From Micromonospora sp. CB01531 (GTDB lineage Bacteria > Actinomycetota > Actinomycetes > Mycobacteriales > Micromonosporaceae), in NCBI RefSeq assembly GCF_001905095.1, contig NZ_LWLS01000001.1, positions 1-64,000 of the forward strand: a stretch of 64,000 bases of DNA. Direction: 5' to 3'. Shown here piece by piece: positions 26,281 through 33,113 of the stretch. Within the stretch, counting starts at the first letter, position 1. Each line of letters starts with the position of its first letter. Made by a program: the position numbers and the translations under genes. The notes under the pieces are model-generated. The model had not been told where the DNA came from and made no database searches. It was given only the letters and a program-made list of their open reading frames with translations.

Positions 26281-27150
26281 TCAGTTGCCGCGCTGGTGCA
26301 GCAGGAGGTCAGCGACCACCGGCCGATGGTCCGACGCCGCCGTCGCTACGGCGTCCGTGCCCACCACGGTGATGTCCGGCGAGACACTGATGACGTCGAT
26401 CCGCTTCACCGGGTTGATCGCCGGGTACGTCTTGGCGCCCGTCGGGGCGGCATCACGCAGGTCCTGCCACAGGGCGGCCAGCTCGTGCGCCCCCGGCTCC
26501 GCGTTGAGGTCGCCGACCAGCACCTTCGGCCCGTAATCGGCGGCCAGGATGTTCAGCGTGTCCGCGACCTGCATGCGCCGCACGGTCGGGTCTCCCCGGT
26601 AGTCGAGGTGCGTGGAGTACACGTGCACGTGCGCACCCCGCACGTTGATCGTCACCTCGGCGAAGCCCGGCGCCGGGGCCGGCACCGGGTTGGGCACCTG
26701 GGTGGACAGCCGGGTGATCTCGTTGTTCACCGCATCAAGGATCGGATAGCGGCTGAGCACCGCGACCCCGTACTGCCGGCGGGGCGCGCCGGCGGTCAGC
26801 GGGTCGAAGTCGTAGATCGGCGCGAAGAAGGCCCACATGCCCAGCCGATCGGCGAGCTCCTGGGCCTCGTCGATGAAGTCGCTGCGGTCACCCCAGTGGA
26901 CATCGACCTCCTGCAGGCCGACCACGTCGGCGTTCAGCGCCCGGATCGCCTCGGCGGTCCGGTCGAGGTCGAAGACGTTGTCCTCGCCGGCCCCGGCGTG
27001 GATGTTGTAGGTGGCCACGCGCAGCGCCACGGGCGGCGCGGCCGCTCCCGCGGGCTCGATCGCGCCGGCCGGCGCGGCCAGCGACAGCGGTGCCAGCGCG
27101 GCGGCGAGCGCGGTGCCGAGCAGCATACGGCGACGAATGCTCAGTCTCAA
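26281..27150 (-). CDS. Secreted endonuclease/exonuclease/phosphatase-family protein
   Basis: A 289-residue exported EEP-fold enzyme. A signal peptide (basic RRRMLLGTALAAALAPLSLA, cleavage after about residue 30) precedes the domain. Active-site motifs are complete: ATYNIHAG (N49), GLQEVD (E81), STHLDYR (H181), VGDLNAEPG (D214, N216) and SDHRPV (D274, H275). The fold cleaves phosphodiester bonds in nucleic acids, sphingomyelin or inositol phosphates; GLQEVD with YSTHLDY is common in secreted sphingomyelinase-like and nuclease-like members, so the substrate is uncertain. The start codon is an unusual TTG at 27150 behind a strong GGGAGG. It is monocistronic. Confidence 0.9.
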   Translation of the reverse strand: MRLSIRRRMLLGTALAAALAPLSLAAPAGAIEPAGAAAPPVALRVATYNIHAGAGEDNVFDLDRTAEAIRALNADVVGLQEVDVHWGDRSDFIDEAQELADRLGMWAFFAPIYDFDPLTAGAPRRQYGVAVLSRYPILDAVNNEITRLSTQVPNPVPAPAPGFAEVTINVRGAHVHVYSTHLDYRGDPTVRRMQVADTLNILAADYGPKVLVGDLNAEPGAHELAALWQDLRDAAPTGAKTYPAINPVKRIDVISVSPDITVVGTDAVATAASDHRPVVADLLLHQRGN

Positions 27151-27320
27151 CGGGTCCTCCCGAGATCAGACGGTGGAAAGGCCAGCCGAAGAGGCGTTTC
27201 CTCCGGTTCGAGAACGGCGCACAGTTCGCCCGGTAGGGGGCGCAAATGACCCTAAGCGCCGCTCGTGAAGCCGTCGATGATCTCTGGCCGAAGCCGGTAT
27301 GACCAGCCGGTAGCGCGTCG

Positions 27321-27792
27321 ATGGCGACCGTCGAGGCGACAGTGCAGCGCAACCAGCTGGGAGCCACTCGGTGCCCTCGCCCGCAGCGAGATCTACCGGT
27401 GGTTCACCGAGCCCGCAGAGCGGCTGCGCTACCCCGAGGAGGACCGCGACCGGCAGAGCCGCGCCCAGGTCGCCAACCTGCGCGCCGCGTACGGGTCGAT
27501 GGGCCCGCAGTCACGGGCCGGCGAGGTCGTGCGGGCCCCGCAGAAGGCGAGCGCGGAGTTAGCCGAGCTGTGGGAACGACATGAGGTGGCCAAGCGCTTC
27601 GAGGACCACAAGACGCTCATCCATCCCCAGCTCGGTGCGATCGAACTGGACTGCCAGGCATTGATCACCGAGGACCAGTCCCAGGCGCTGCTCGTGCTCA
27701 CCGCGCCACCGCGCAGCGAGGGTTACGAGAAGCTGCAACTGCTCGCCGTGCTGGGACACGAGCAGTTCCCTGCCGACCCGACGCCGATCTAG
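27321..27792 (+). pseudogene. MmyB-type XRE regulator remnant, 5'-truncated and frameshifted
   Basis: From about 27370 to the stop the frame reads LGALARSEIYRWFTEPAERL, then RYPEEDRDRQSRAQVANLRA, a ligand-domain core with ELWERHEVAKRFEDHKTL, and LDCQALITEDQSQALLVLTA. This is the MmyB-like ligand-binding domain found at the C-terminus of actinobacterial XRE regulators. Just upstream, the neighbouring frame carries VQRNQLGATR, which belongs before it, so a frameshift lies near 27355-27370. No N-terminal helix-turn-helix is present. The piece is a decayed regulator; any expressed product would lack a DNA-binding domain. Confidence 0.7.
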
Positions 27793-27796
27793 TGAC

Positions 27797-27829
27797 GGGG
27801 CTCGCCGGGCAAAGGGCCGAGCGAGCCCC
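27797..27829. terminator. Bidirectional hairpin terminator
   Basis: GGGGCTCGC (27797-27805) and GCGAGCCCC (27821-27829) form a perfect 9-bp stem between the MmyB remnant and the leftward VOC gene. Confidence 0.6.
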
Positions 27830-27835
27830 CCTGAA

Positions 27836-28462
27836 TCAGGGCGTGGGTGCCAGCGAGGCGGCCTCCCAGCCAAACCCGTCCGGATCGGTGAAAGCCCCGG
27901 CATCGCCGCCGATCATGAGCCGGTGCGATCCGGTGCCCTCGGGAGCGACGCCGACGTCCTTGGCAAGGGCACGGCGCCGGTACAGTGCCAGCTTGACCGG
28001 ACTCGACCCAGAAGCGAACTCGACGTACATGCGGCCGAAGCTCTTCGCCACGGCTAGGCCGCGCTCGATGTAGAACCGCTTGCTCGCTGCCACGTCCGCG
28101 ACACCCAGCAGGAGCACCAACTCGTCGATCTGCCGGGTCGCCGGGCCGGTGTCCTTCTTCGCCGAGGTCGCAACCTTCCAGATCGTCCCGTCCGGGGCCT
28201 GCACGACACCGCCGTAGCCCCAGAGCGACTTCGCGGCCGGCTTCAGCGTCGTGGCGCCAGCGTCCAGGGCGGCACCGATGAAGCCGTTGACGGTGGCCGG
28301 CTGGGACACCGTGAGCGCCAGCGTGAACCCACGGAAACCGGTCGTCGGTGCCTCCGAGGCCCGCAGGCGAATCTGTGCGTCCAGACCGAAGGCGGCGGTG
28401 TAGAAGCGGCTGGCGGCCGCGGGGTCGGCCACCTCGAGGGTGACGGATTCGATGGATGGCAT
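27836..28462 (-). CDS. VOC (glyoxalase-like) superfamily protein with two half-domains
   Basis: A 208-residue protein with two betaalphabetabetabeta units: MPSIESVTLEVADPAAASRF with a FYTAAFGLD helix at the start, and QIDELVLLLGVADVAASKRF with a FYIERGLAV helix from about residue 105. Each half ends in a strand with DPDG or APDG. Metal-binding His/Glu at the canonical first-strand position are not obvious (SVTLEVAD has no His), so it may be a binding or resistance protein rather than a lyase. The ATG at 28462 is used; a GTG at 28471 overlapping the AraC stop (GTGA) is an alternative that would add three residues. It forms a two-gene unit with the AraC regulator. Confidence 0.85.
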   Translation of the reverse strand: MPSIESVTLEVADPAAASRFYTAAFGLDAQIRLRASEAPTTGFRGFTLALTVSQPATVNGFIGAALDAGATTLKPAAKSLWGYGGVVQAPDGTIWKVATSAKKDTGPATRQIDELVLLLGVADVAASKRFYIERGLAVAKSFGRMYVEFASGSSPVKLALYRRRALAKDVGVAPEGTGSHRLMIGGDAGAFTDPDGFGWEAASLAPTP

Positions 28463-28467
28463 GGCAA

Positions 28468-28938
28468 TCACGCTAGTTGCGGCTCGGCGACCAGGGCTTC
28501 TTGATTCCTGACCGGTCTGGTCACCTGCTTCGCCACACACGACGGCATCCCCGCCGTGGCACCCGTCGCGCGGCGCCGGTAGGCGCTGGGCGACATGCCG
28601 ACCAGCTCGGTGAAGCGGGTGCTGAAGGTGCCCAGCGAGGAGCACCCGACCGCGAAGCAGACCTCGGTGACGGTGAGATCGCCACACCGCAGCAGCAGCA
28701 GCGCCGCCGCCCGCTCGATGCGCCGCGTCATCAGGTACGCGTACGGCGACTCGCCGTAGGCCAGCCGGAACTGGCGGCTGAGGTGCCCAGCCGACATGTT
28801 CACGCCGCGCGCGAGCGCCTCGACGTTCAGCGGCTGCGCGTACTCCCGGTCGATCCGGTCGCGGACCCGGCGCAGTCGAGCGAGGTCGGTGAGGCGGTGC
28901 GCCGCGGTGAGCGCGCGCCCCCACGAGGGGTGACACAT
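28468..28938 (-). CDS. AraC family transcriptional regulator, DNA-binding domain only
   Basis: A 156-residue regulator consisting almost only of the double helix-turn-helix AraC domain: RVRDRIDREYAQPLNVEALA, GVNMSAGHLSRQFRLAYGES, then TVTEVCFAVGCSSLGTFSTR and FTELVGMSPSAYRRR. No sensing domain is present, as in the MarA/SoxS-like group. The ATG at 28938 has AGGAG upstream; the longer frame has no ribosome-binding site. The gene precedes and overlaps the VOC gene, the standard AraC-VOC pair of actinomycetes, and probably activates it. Confidence 0.9.
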   Translation of the reverse strand: MCHPSWGRALTAAHRLTDLARLRRVRDRIDREYAQPLNVEALARGVNMSAGHLSRQFRLAYGESPYAYLMTRRIERAAALLLLRCGDLTVTEVCFAVGCSSLGTFSTRFTELVGMSPSAYRRRATGATAGMPSCVAKQVTRPVRNQEALVAEPQLA

Positions 28939-29080
28939 GAGTGAGCTCCTTCCATCGATGCCCGCGAGCATGGAGCGGCCCGCCGAGGGGTGTGAGCGAG
29001 GGCGCCGGCCGGGAAGGGCCGGCCGCCGCGTTCCCGCAGGTGGTCGTGGCACCGGCCAGCATGGCCAAGTGACCGGAGGT

Positions 29081-29491
29081 TCAGCGAAGCTCCTGGATGC
29101 GGACCAGGTTGCCGGCGGGATCGCGGAAGGCGCAGTCGCGGATGCCGTACGGCTGCTCGGTCGGCTCCTGGACGACCTCGGCGTCGCCGGCCTGCAGCTT
29201 CTCGAAGGTGCCGTTGAGGTCCCGGGTGGCCAGCAGGATCCAGCCGTAGGTGCCCTTGGCCATCATTTCGGCGATGGTGCGGCGTTCGTCCTCGGTGATC
29301 CCAGGGTCGGCGGCCGGCGGCGCCAGGAGGATGGACGTGTCGGGCTGGTTGACAGGGCCGACCGTGATCCAACGCATCTTGCCCTGTCCGACATCGGTGC
29401 GGACCTCGAAGCCGAGGACGTCGCGGTAGAAGGCCACGGACGCGTCCGGGTCGACATGCGGAAGGACGCTCGTGTGAATGGTGATGTCCAT
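29081..29491 (-). CDS. VOC (glyoxalase-like) superfamily protein, single domain
   Basis: A 136-residue single VOC module pair: MDITIHTSVLPHVDPDASVA and FYRDVLGFEVRTDVG at the N-terminus, ISFDPAGN-like C-terminus seen as CAFRDPAGNLVRIQELR. The segment SILLAPPAADPGITEDERRT is typical of bleomycin-resistance/PhnB-like members. A catalytic role is unproven. The start is ATG at 29491. Just upstream the minus strand still encodes an AraC-type C-terminal tail (IRNQE...EPRLA), so this gene once had its own AraC partner like the neighbouring pair. Confidence 0.88.
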   Translation of the reverse strand: MDITIHTSVLPHVDPDASVAFYRDVLGFEVRTDVGQGKMRWITVGPVNQPDTSILLAPPAADPGITEDERRTIAEMMAKGTYGWILLATRDLNGTFEKLQAGDAEVVQEPTEQPYGIRDCAFRDPAGNLVRIQELR

Positions 29492-29496
29492 GACGA

Positions 29497-29560
29497 TCAT
29501 GCTAGGCGCGGCTCCATGGCCTGCACTTCTTGATTCCTGATCGATCTTGGCCACTTCACC
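29497..29560 (-). pseudogene. Relic of an AraC regulator C-terminus
   Basis: The minus-strand frame ends VKWPRSIRNQEVQAMEPRLA, stop. The AraC protein encoded at 28468-28938 ends TRPVRNQEALVAEPQLA, stop, in the same position relative to its VOC gene. The underlying DNA is also alike (CTTCTTGATTCCTGA at 28498 and 29527). No helix-turn-helix remains upstream. Confidence 0.5.
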
Positions 29561-29602
29561 CTCAGCCGGGACAGGCCTTTCCTCAGCCACCGGTCCCGGC
29601 AG

Positions 29603-29719
29603 CTACGATCGCGGCGTGAACTCCTACTGGCACGTCGTTCTGCCGCCGCTCTGCGCCTGATCGGGCGCAGACACTGATGGTGTGAACCCCTGACCCCCGT
29701 CGACCACGGGGCGGTCAGG
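29603..29719 (+). promoter_or_regulatory. Leader-peptide attenuator of the EamA exporter gene
   Basis: A -10-like TACGAT (29603-29608) lies 7 bp before a GTG that opens a 14-codon leader. The leader ends in the loop of a first hairpin (TCTGCGCC 29650-29657 / GGCGCAGA 29664-29671). A second hairpin follows, CCTGACCCCCGT (29689-29700) with ACGGGGCGGTCAGG (29706-29719), looking like an intrinsic terminator 64 bp before the exporter start. The order leader peptide, stop codon in a hairpin, terminator-like hairpin, structural gene is that of ribosome-mediated attenuation. Confidence 0.6.
29616..29660 (+). CDS. Candidate 14-residue leader peptide
   Basis: The ORF encodes VNSYWHVVLPPLCA. It has no clear ribosome-binding site, but a TACGAT hexamer 7 bp upstream suggests a leaderless transcript starting at or near the GTG. 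Tyr-Trp-His early in the peptide, or Pro-Pro near the end, could be stall points when a charged tRNA is short or when a drug slows the ribosome. It is too short for normal gene callers. Confidence 0.5.
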   Translation: MNSYWHVVLPPLCA

Positions 29720-29782
29720 TTCCTGTGGTGCGCCCGTTTCGGATCCAGTCCCAGACGCATTCGACGACGGAAGACCACGACT

Positions 29783-30742
29783 GTGCCGAACCGCATTTCA
29801 CCTCAAGCTCCCACCTACCCGGCCACCGGCCAACGCCCCTCCCGCACCGGTTCCCTGGGCGGCCCCGTACCCATCCTCACCGCAGCCGTTCTGTGGGGTA
29901 CGACCGGGACCGCAAGCTCCCTGGCACCCGCCGGTGCACCGGCAGCGGCGATCGGCGGCGCCGGTCTCACCCTCGGCGGCACCCTGCTGTTCCTCACCTC
30001 ACGCCGCGCCCGCTCGCTGCCCGCCAGCTGCACCCGACCCGAGCGGTGGCTGCTCGCCCTGGGCGCGCTGGCGGTGGCCGGTTATCCGGTCACCTTCTAC
30101 CCCGCCGTGGCCCGGACCGGCGTGGCGGTAGCCACCGTGGTTGCCCTGGGCAGCGCGCCGGTCTTCGCCGGCCTGCTGTCCTGGATCACCTCGCAGGCCC
30201 GGCCGACCGCACGCTGGAGCGGCGCCACCGCGGCCGCCGTGCTGGGCTGCATCCTCCTGGTGCTCGGCCCCGAACTCACCGGACATGCCGCGCCCATCGA
30301 CCTGACGGGCGTCGCGCTCGCCGGATGCGCCGGCCTGTCGTACGCCGCCTACTCGCTGATCGGCGGGAAACTGATCACCCGCGAACACCCTTCCGATGCG
30401 GTGATGGGCGTGCTGTTCGGCGCCGCCGGGCTGCTCGCCCTGCCGCTCGTGCTGTTCACCAACCCGCAGTGGCTCGCCACCATCCGCGGCGCGGCGGTGG
30501 CGCTGTACCTTGCCCTGTTCACCGTCTACCTGGCCTACCGGCTCTTCGGGCACGGACTGCGCCGTACCCCCGCGTCGGTGGCCACGTCGCTGACCCTGGC
30601 CGAACCTGCCGTGGCAGCGGTCCTGGGTGTCGCCGTCCTCGATGAACGCCTGCCGGCCGCATCGTGGTCCGGAATGGTCGTCCTCGCCCTGGGCCTGGTC
30701 CTGCTGACCGTCCCCGGAGGTGCTGGTAGCCGAGGACGATGA
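29783..30742 (+). CDS. EamA/DMT family exporter
   Basis: A 319-residue membrane protein with ten TM helices in two EamA repeats (about residues 28-155 and 172-305). The first repeat starts PVPILTAAVLWGTTGTASSL and contains ALGSAPVFAGLLSW; the second has GLSYAAYSLIGGKLI and ASVATSLTLAEPAVAAVLGV, the usual end-of-repeat signature. DMT exporters of this kind release amino acids or small metabolites. The GTG start has GGAAG upstream. The leader-peptide attenuator in front suggests that expression responds to an amino acid or a translation inhibitor. Confidence 0.92.
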   Translation: MPNRISPQAPTYPATGQRPSRTGSLGGPVPILTAAVLWGTTGTASSLAPAGAPAAAIGGAGLTLGGTLLFLTSRRARSLPASCTRPERWLLALGALAVAGYPVTFYPAVARTGVAVATVVALGSAPVFAGLLSWITSQARPTARWSGATAAAVLGCILLVLGPELTGHAAPIDLTGVALAGCAGLSYAAYSLIGGKLITREHPSDAVMGVLFGAAGLLALPLVLFTNPQWLATIRGAAVALYLALFTVYLAYRLFGHGLRRTPASVATSLTLAEPAVAAVLGVAVLDERLPAASWSGMVVLALGLVLLTVPGGAGSRGR

Positions 30743-30809
30743 GCCGCCGCCCGGGCAGTCCGCCGGCTTCGTCGTGACGGACGGCAGCGACAGTTCAGCG
30801 GGGAAATGC

Positions 30810-30848
30810 CGTGGCCGGGTGCGCCTTACCAAGCCGCACCCGGCCACG
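30810..30848 (+). terminator. Perfect 14-bp hairpin terminator after the EamA gene
   Basis: CGTGGCCGGGTGCG (30810-30823) pairs with CGCACCCGGCCACG (30835-30848). It lies 68 bp after the stop and could also end the leftward small membrane-protein transcript. Confidence 0.75.
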
Positions 30849-30927
30849 CCACTCACGCCAGGCTTGCGCTGAACCTCCCCCACGCGAGGCGGCGGGGGCG
30901 CACGCGGTTCAGCTCAGGCAGGGCCGG

Positions 30928-31122
30928 CTAACGAGCCAGCACGACCACGACCGTGGCCAAGCATCCGATCATCACGGTCGTGACGGCCAACGCCACGTAG
31001 GGCAACCAGTCGCGCGGCTCCGGTACCGGCTGCGTTGGCTGATTCCGCGCGTCGGGCGCTGGCCGGCTGTTCATGGCTGGCCAACGGGGCGGCGGTGTGC
31101 GGGTGGTTGATTCGACGATCAC
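30928..31122 (-). CDS. Small single-pass membrane protein
   Basis: A 64-residue frame with a Pro/Arg-rich N-terminal half (VPEPRDWLPYV) and one C-terminal TM (ALAVTTVMIGCLATVVVVLA) that ends one residue before the stop. GTG at 31122 is preceded by GGAGG at a proper distance; ATG at 31074 is the alternative (48 residues). The predicted topology is cytoplasmic tail plus membrane anchor. No family is recognised. Confidence 0.55.
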   Translation of the reverse strand: MIVESTTRTPPPRWPAMNSRPAPDARNQPTQPVPEPRDWLPYVALAVTTVMIGCLATVVVVLAR

Positions 31123-31332
31123 GGGGCCTCCGGCAGCGTCAGGGGTCGCTGTTACGGGTCGGACTGTGGAGGCCGGACGGGACTGCGGGGGAGGTGTGGG
31201 CCGACATCCCGCCCGGCGAAGGGTCTGGCCATGCTTTGCGGCCGTCCCTGGTAGGTGAGCGTCGATCCGTTGCCCGGCGTTACAGCCAGCATGGTGGGCA
31301 CGCTCGTGGCTCGCCGTTCCGTGCCCGACCCG

Positions 31333-31722
31333 TCACCATCCGGCGGCCTCGGTGACCCGGGTCCAGACCAGCAGCCCGCCGACCACGACGACCAGGCCGG
31401 TGACCAGGCCACCAACGCCGGCGAGACTGCCAACGAGCCACCCTGAACGGATCCGCCGTCCGAGTAACGCGAGGAGGACCGCACCGGCGAACAGGCCGAC
31501 AACGCCGACTGGGATGCCGACGAAGAACGCCACGACGAAGGCCCCGACCCGGTCCGACACGCAGAAGCTGTCGCAGGCGCCTGCCCTGGTCGACTGGTGC
31601 GCCACCCAATAGACCGTCGCGGCCACGGCAGCAGCGAACCACGCCAGCATGACAGCGGTGCCGGTGATGACGTGCGAGGTTGCGGCCGACGGGTGGGTTG
31701 ACCGCGCCTTGGACCAGGTCAT
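31333..31722 (-). CDS. Four-TM membrane protein of unknown function
   Basis: A 129-residue protein with four hydrophobic spans (about residues 20-40, 60-75, 78-90 and 95-122). The first loop contains two Cys (GACDSFCVSD), probably a disulfide outside the cell. Small charged stretches (LLGRRIRSG) suggest inside-positive loops. I do not recognise the family. No partner gene is evident. Confidence 0.7.
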   Translation of the reverse strand: MTWSKARSTHPSAATSHVITGTAVMLAWFAAAVAATVYWVAHQSTRAGACDSFCVSDRVGAFVVAFFVGIPVGVVGLFAGAVLLALLGRRIRSGWLVGSLAGVGGLVTGLVVVVGGLLVWTRVTEAAGW

Positions 31723-31983
31723 GAAGAGTGCTTATCACCCGATACGCGATACACGCGACCCCGTAGCGGGCACCGCGCCTGGTCACCTCCGAACTGGACG
31801 CTGGCCACTCCCGTGGACCGGACAACACCGGCTTACGCAGTGCTGCCTGCCTTCCTGAGCTCGTCTTCGTTCACCTGTGCGAATGGGTAGCGTGTCGCGC
31901 TGGTGCCGGCCCGCCCGGCTGCCTACCGTGTCGAGGTCCTCGACGGCACGGGGCGAGGCGCGAACGTGAAGGAGCACCCGACG

Positions 31984-32346
31984 ATGACCGACCTGGGGCG
32001 AACTCGCATACCGGCACCCCGCCGGACGGCAGGCACCACGAATGAGTTCGTCCTGGATGGCACCCCCGGTCGCCTCGTCACCGCTGCCGCAGCCGACCGG
32101 CTCACCCACGTCGAGCTGCACGTCGGCAAGCACGGCTCCACTCTGGCCGGCCTGACCGACGCCCTGTCGACCGCGATCACCACCGGGCTGCACGCTGGCG
32201 CGCCCGTGTCCGAGTTCGTGGCGGAACTGCGGCACACCCGCTACGCCCCCGCTGGCCCGACCGGCGACCCCGAGGTGCCGGAAGCCACGTCGCTCGGCGA
32301 CTACCTCGCACGCCGGCTCACCTGCACCGGCCGGGATATGCAGTAG
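31984..32346 (+). CDS. Stand-alone TSCPD-domain protein (NrdJ C-terminus-like)
   Basis: A 120-residue protein whose residues 25-115 match the TSCPD domain at the C-terminus of B12-dependent ribonucleotide reductase: LHVGKHGSTLAGLTDALSTA, TGLHAGAPVSEFVAELRHTR, YAPAGPTGDPEV and SLGDYLARRL. In NrdJ the region reads KxGSxxxGLxDAxS...GLQYGVPLE...RFEPAGxTxDP. The Cys pair that gives the domain its name is not seen, and the catalytic barrel is absent. Its function alone is unknown; a regulatory or scaffold role in nucleotide metabolism is a guess. ATG at 31984 has AAGGAG upstream. Confidence 0.75.
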   Translation: MTDLGRTRIPAPRRTAGTTNEFVLDGTPGRLVTAAAADRLTHVELHVGKHGSTLAGLTDALSTAITTGLHAGAPVSEFVAELRHTRYAPAGPTGDPEVPEATSLGDYLARRLTCTGRDMQ

Positions 32347-32570
32347 GGCGGCGTGTAGCGGTCCAACAACTACGCCGCCATGCGATCGCTGCTGCGAGGA
32401 TCCTCCACGCGGCGTTGCCTGTAGATCGTGCCGGCACGGGCGGTGGCGCGCCACGGCCGGGCGGCGTCGGTCCAGCTGAGCCTGGACCGCTCGGATCCGT
32501 TCTCCGAAGGATCACTGGTGGTGGGTGACTCCTCCGGTCGCTGGCTCACCGTTCGAGCTCAACGCCCGGC

Positions 32571-32598
32571 GGCGCCCGCCCCGGCCGGGGCGGGCGCC
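32571..32598. terminator. 28-bp perfect palindrome, bidirectional terminator
   Basis: GGCGCCCGCCCC and GGGGCGGGCGCC form a perfect 12-bp stem around GGCC. It lies just after the leftward membrane-protein gene and 225 bp after the TSCPD gene. The region 32347-32570 holds nothing else I can name. Confidence 0.7.
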
Positions 32599-32611
32599 GA
32601 GGGCTAGCGGC

Positions 32612-33022
32612 TCACCTGCCCTTGCGGAGGCCAGCGAACTGCAGAACGGTGAAACCGGCGACCGCCACCGCCTGGACGATCACCAGTGCGGTGCCGAGGC
32701 CGGTCAACGGGAACCAACCGGCGACGAGCAACTCGACGCTCGCGACCACCCAGACGACGTTGACCGCCATCACCACACCCACCGCGGCCCGGCTCACCGT
32801 CGGCCGCGCGGCGAGGAAAAACAGCGCGGCGGCCCACGCGACCAGGAAGACACCGATCGGGTAGAGGAGGGCGGCGGGCAGGCCGAACAGCTCACCGAAG
32901 ATCGCCGCGACGACGACGTAGACGACTCCGTTGGCGCCCGAGCCCAACGCGTCCTGCTTCAGGGCGAAGCGGAGCAGCTTGGCGTCGGCGGCGGGGTGGA
33001 CGGTGCTGGCGACGGTGGTCAT
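32612..33022 (-). CDS. Four-TM membrane protein of unknown function
   Basis: A 136-residue integral membrane protein with TM spans at about residues 30-50 (SGANGVVYVVVAAIFGELFG), 53-73, 79-98 and 103-125. The phrase LLRFALKQDALGSGANGVVYV before TM1 recurs, from memory, in small actinobacterial and mycobacterial membrane proteins of unknown function. ATG with AAGGGA upstream. It is divergent from the LuxR-type regulator, and the 76-bp gap contains an inverted repeat, so it may be a target of that regulator. Confidence 0.8.
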   Translation of the reverse strand: MTTVASTVHPAADAKLLRFALKQDALGSGANGVVYVVVAAIFGELFGLPAALLYPIGVFLVAWAAALFFLAARPTVSRAAVGVVMAVNVVWVVASVELLVAGWFPLTGLGTALVIVQAVAVAGFTVLQFAGLRKGR

Positions 33023-33055
33023 CCCGGGGTCCCTTCGTAGTACGTCGTGCGGATG

Positions 33056-33113
33056 ATCACGAAGCTACGGAGGTCCAGGCCACACCGAATCAGTCATCGT
33101 GACGGTAGCTTCG
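33056..33113. promoter_or_regulatory. Inverted repeat between the divergent membrane-protein and luxR genes
   Basis: TCACGAAGCTAC (about 33058-33069) and GTAGCTTCGGTGA (about 33105-33117) are inverted copies matching at 12 of 13 positions, with centres some 47 bp apart. The right half overlaps the luxR start. They could be paired binding sites for a dimeric regulator. Confidence 0.4.

Noticed and set aside
26281..27150. EEP gene starting at the internal ATG of residue 9
   Set aside because: The TTG at 27150 has a strong GGGAGG at the right distance and keeps the basic n-region of the signal peptide; the ATG has no ribosome-binding site.
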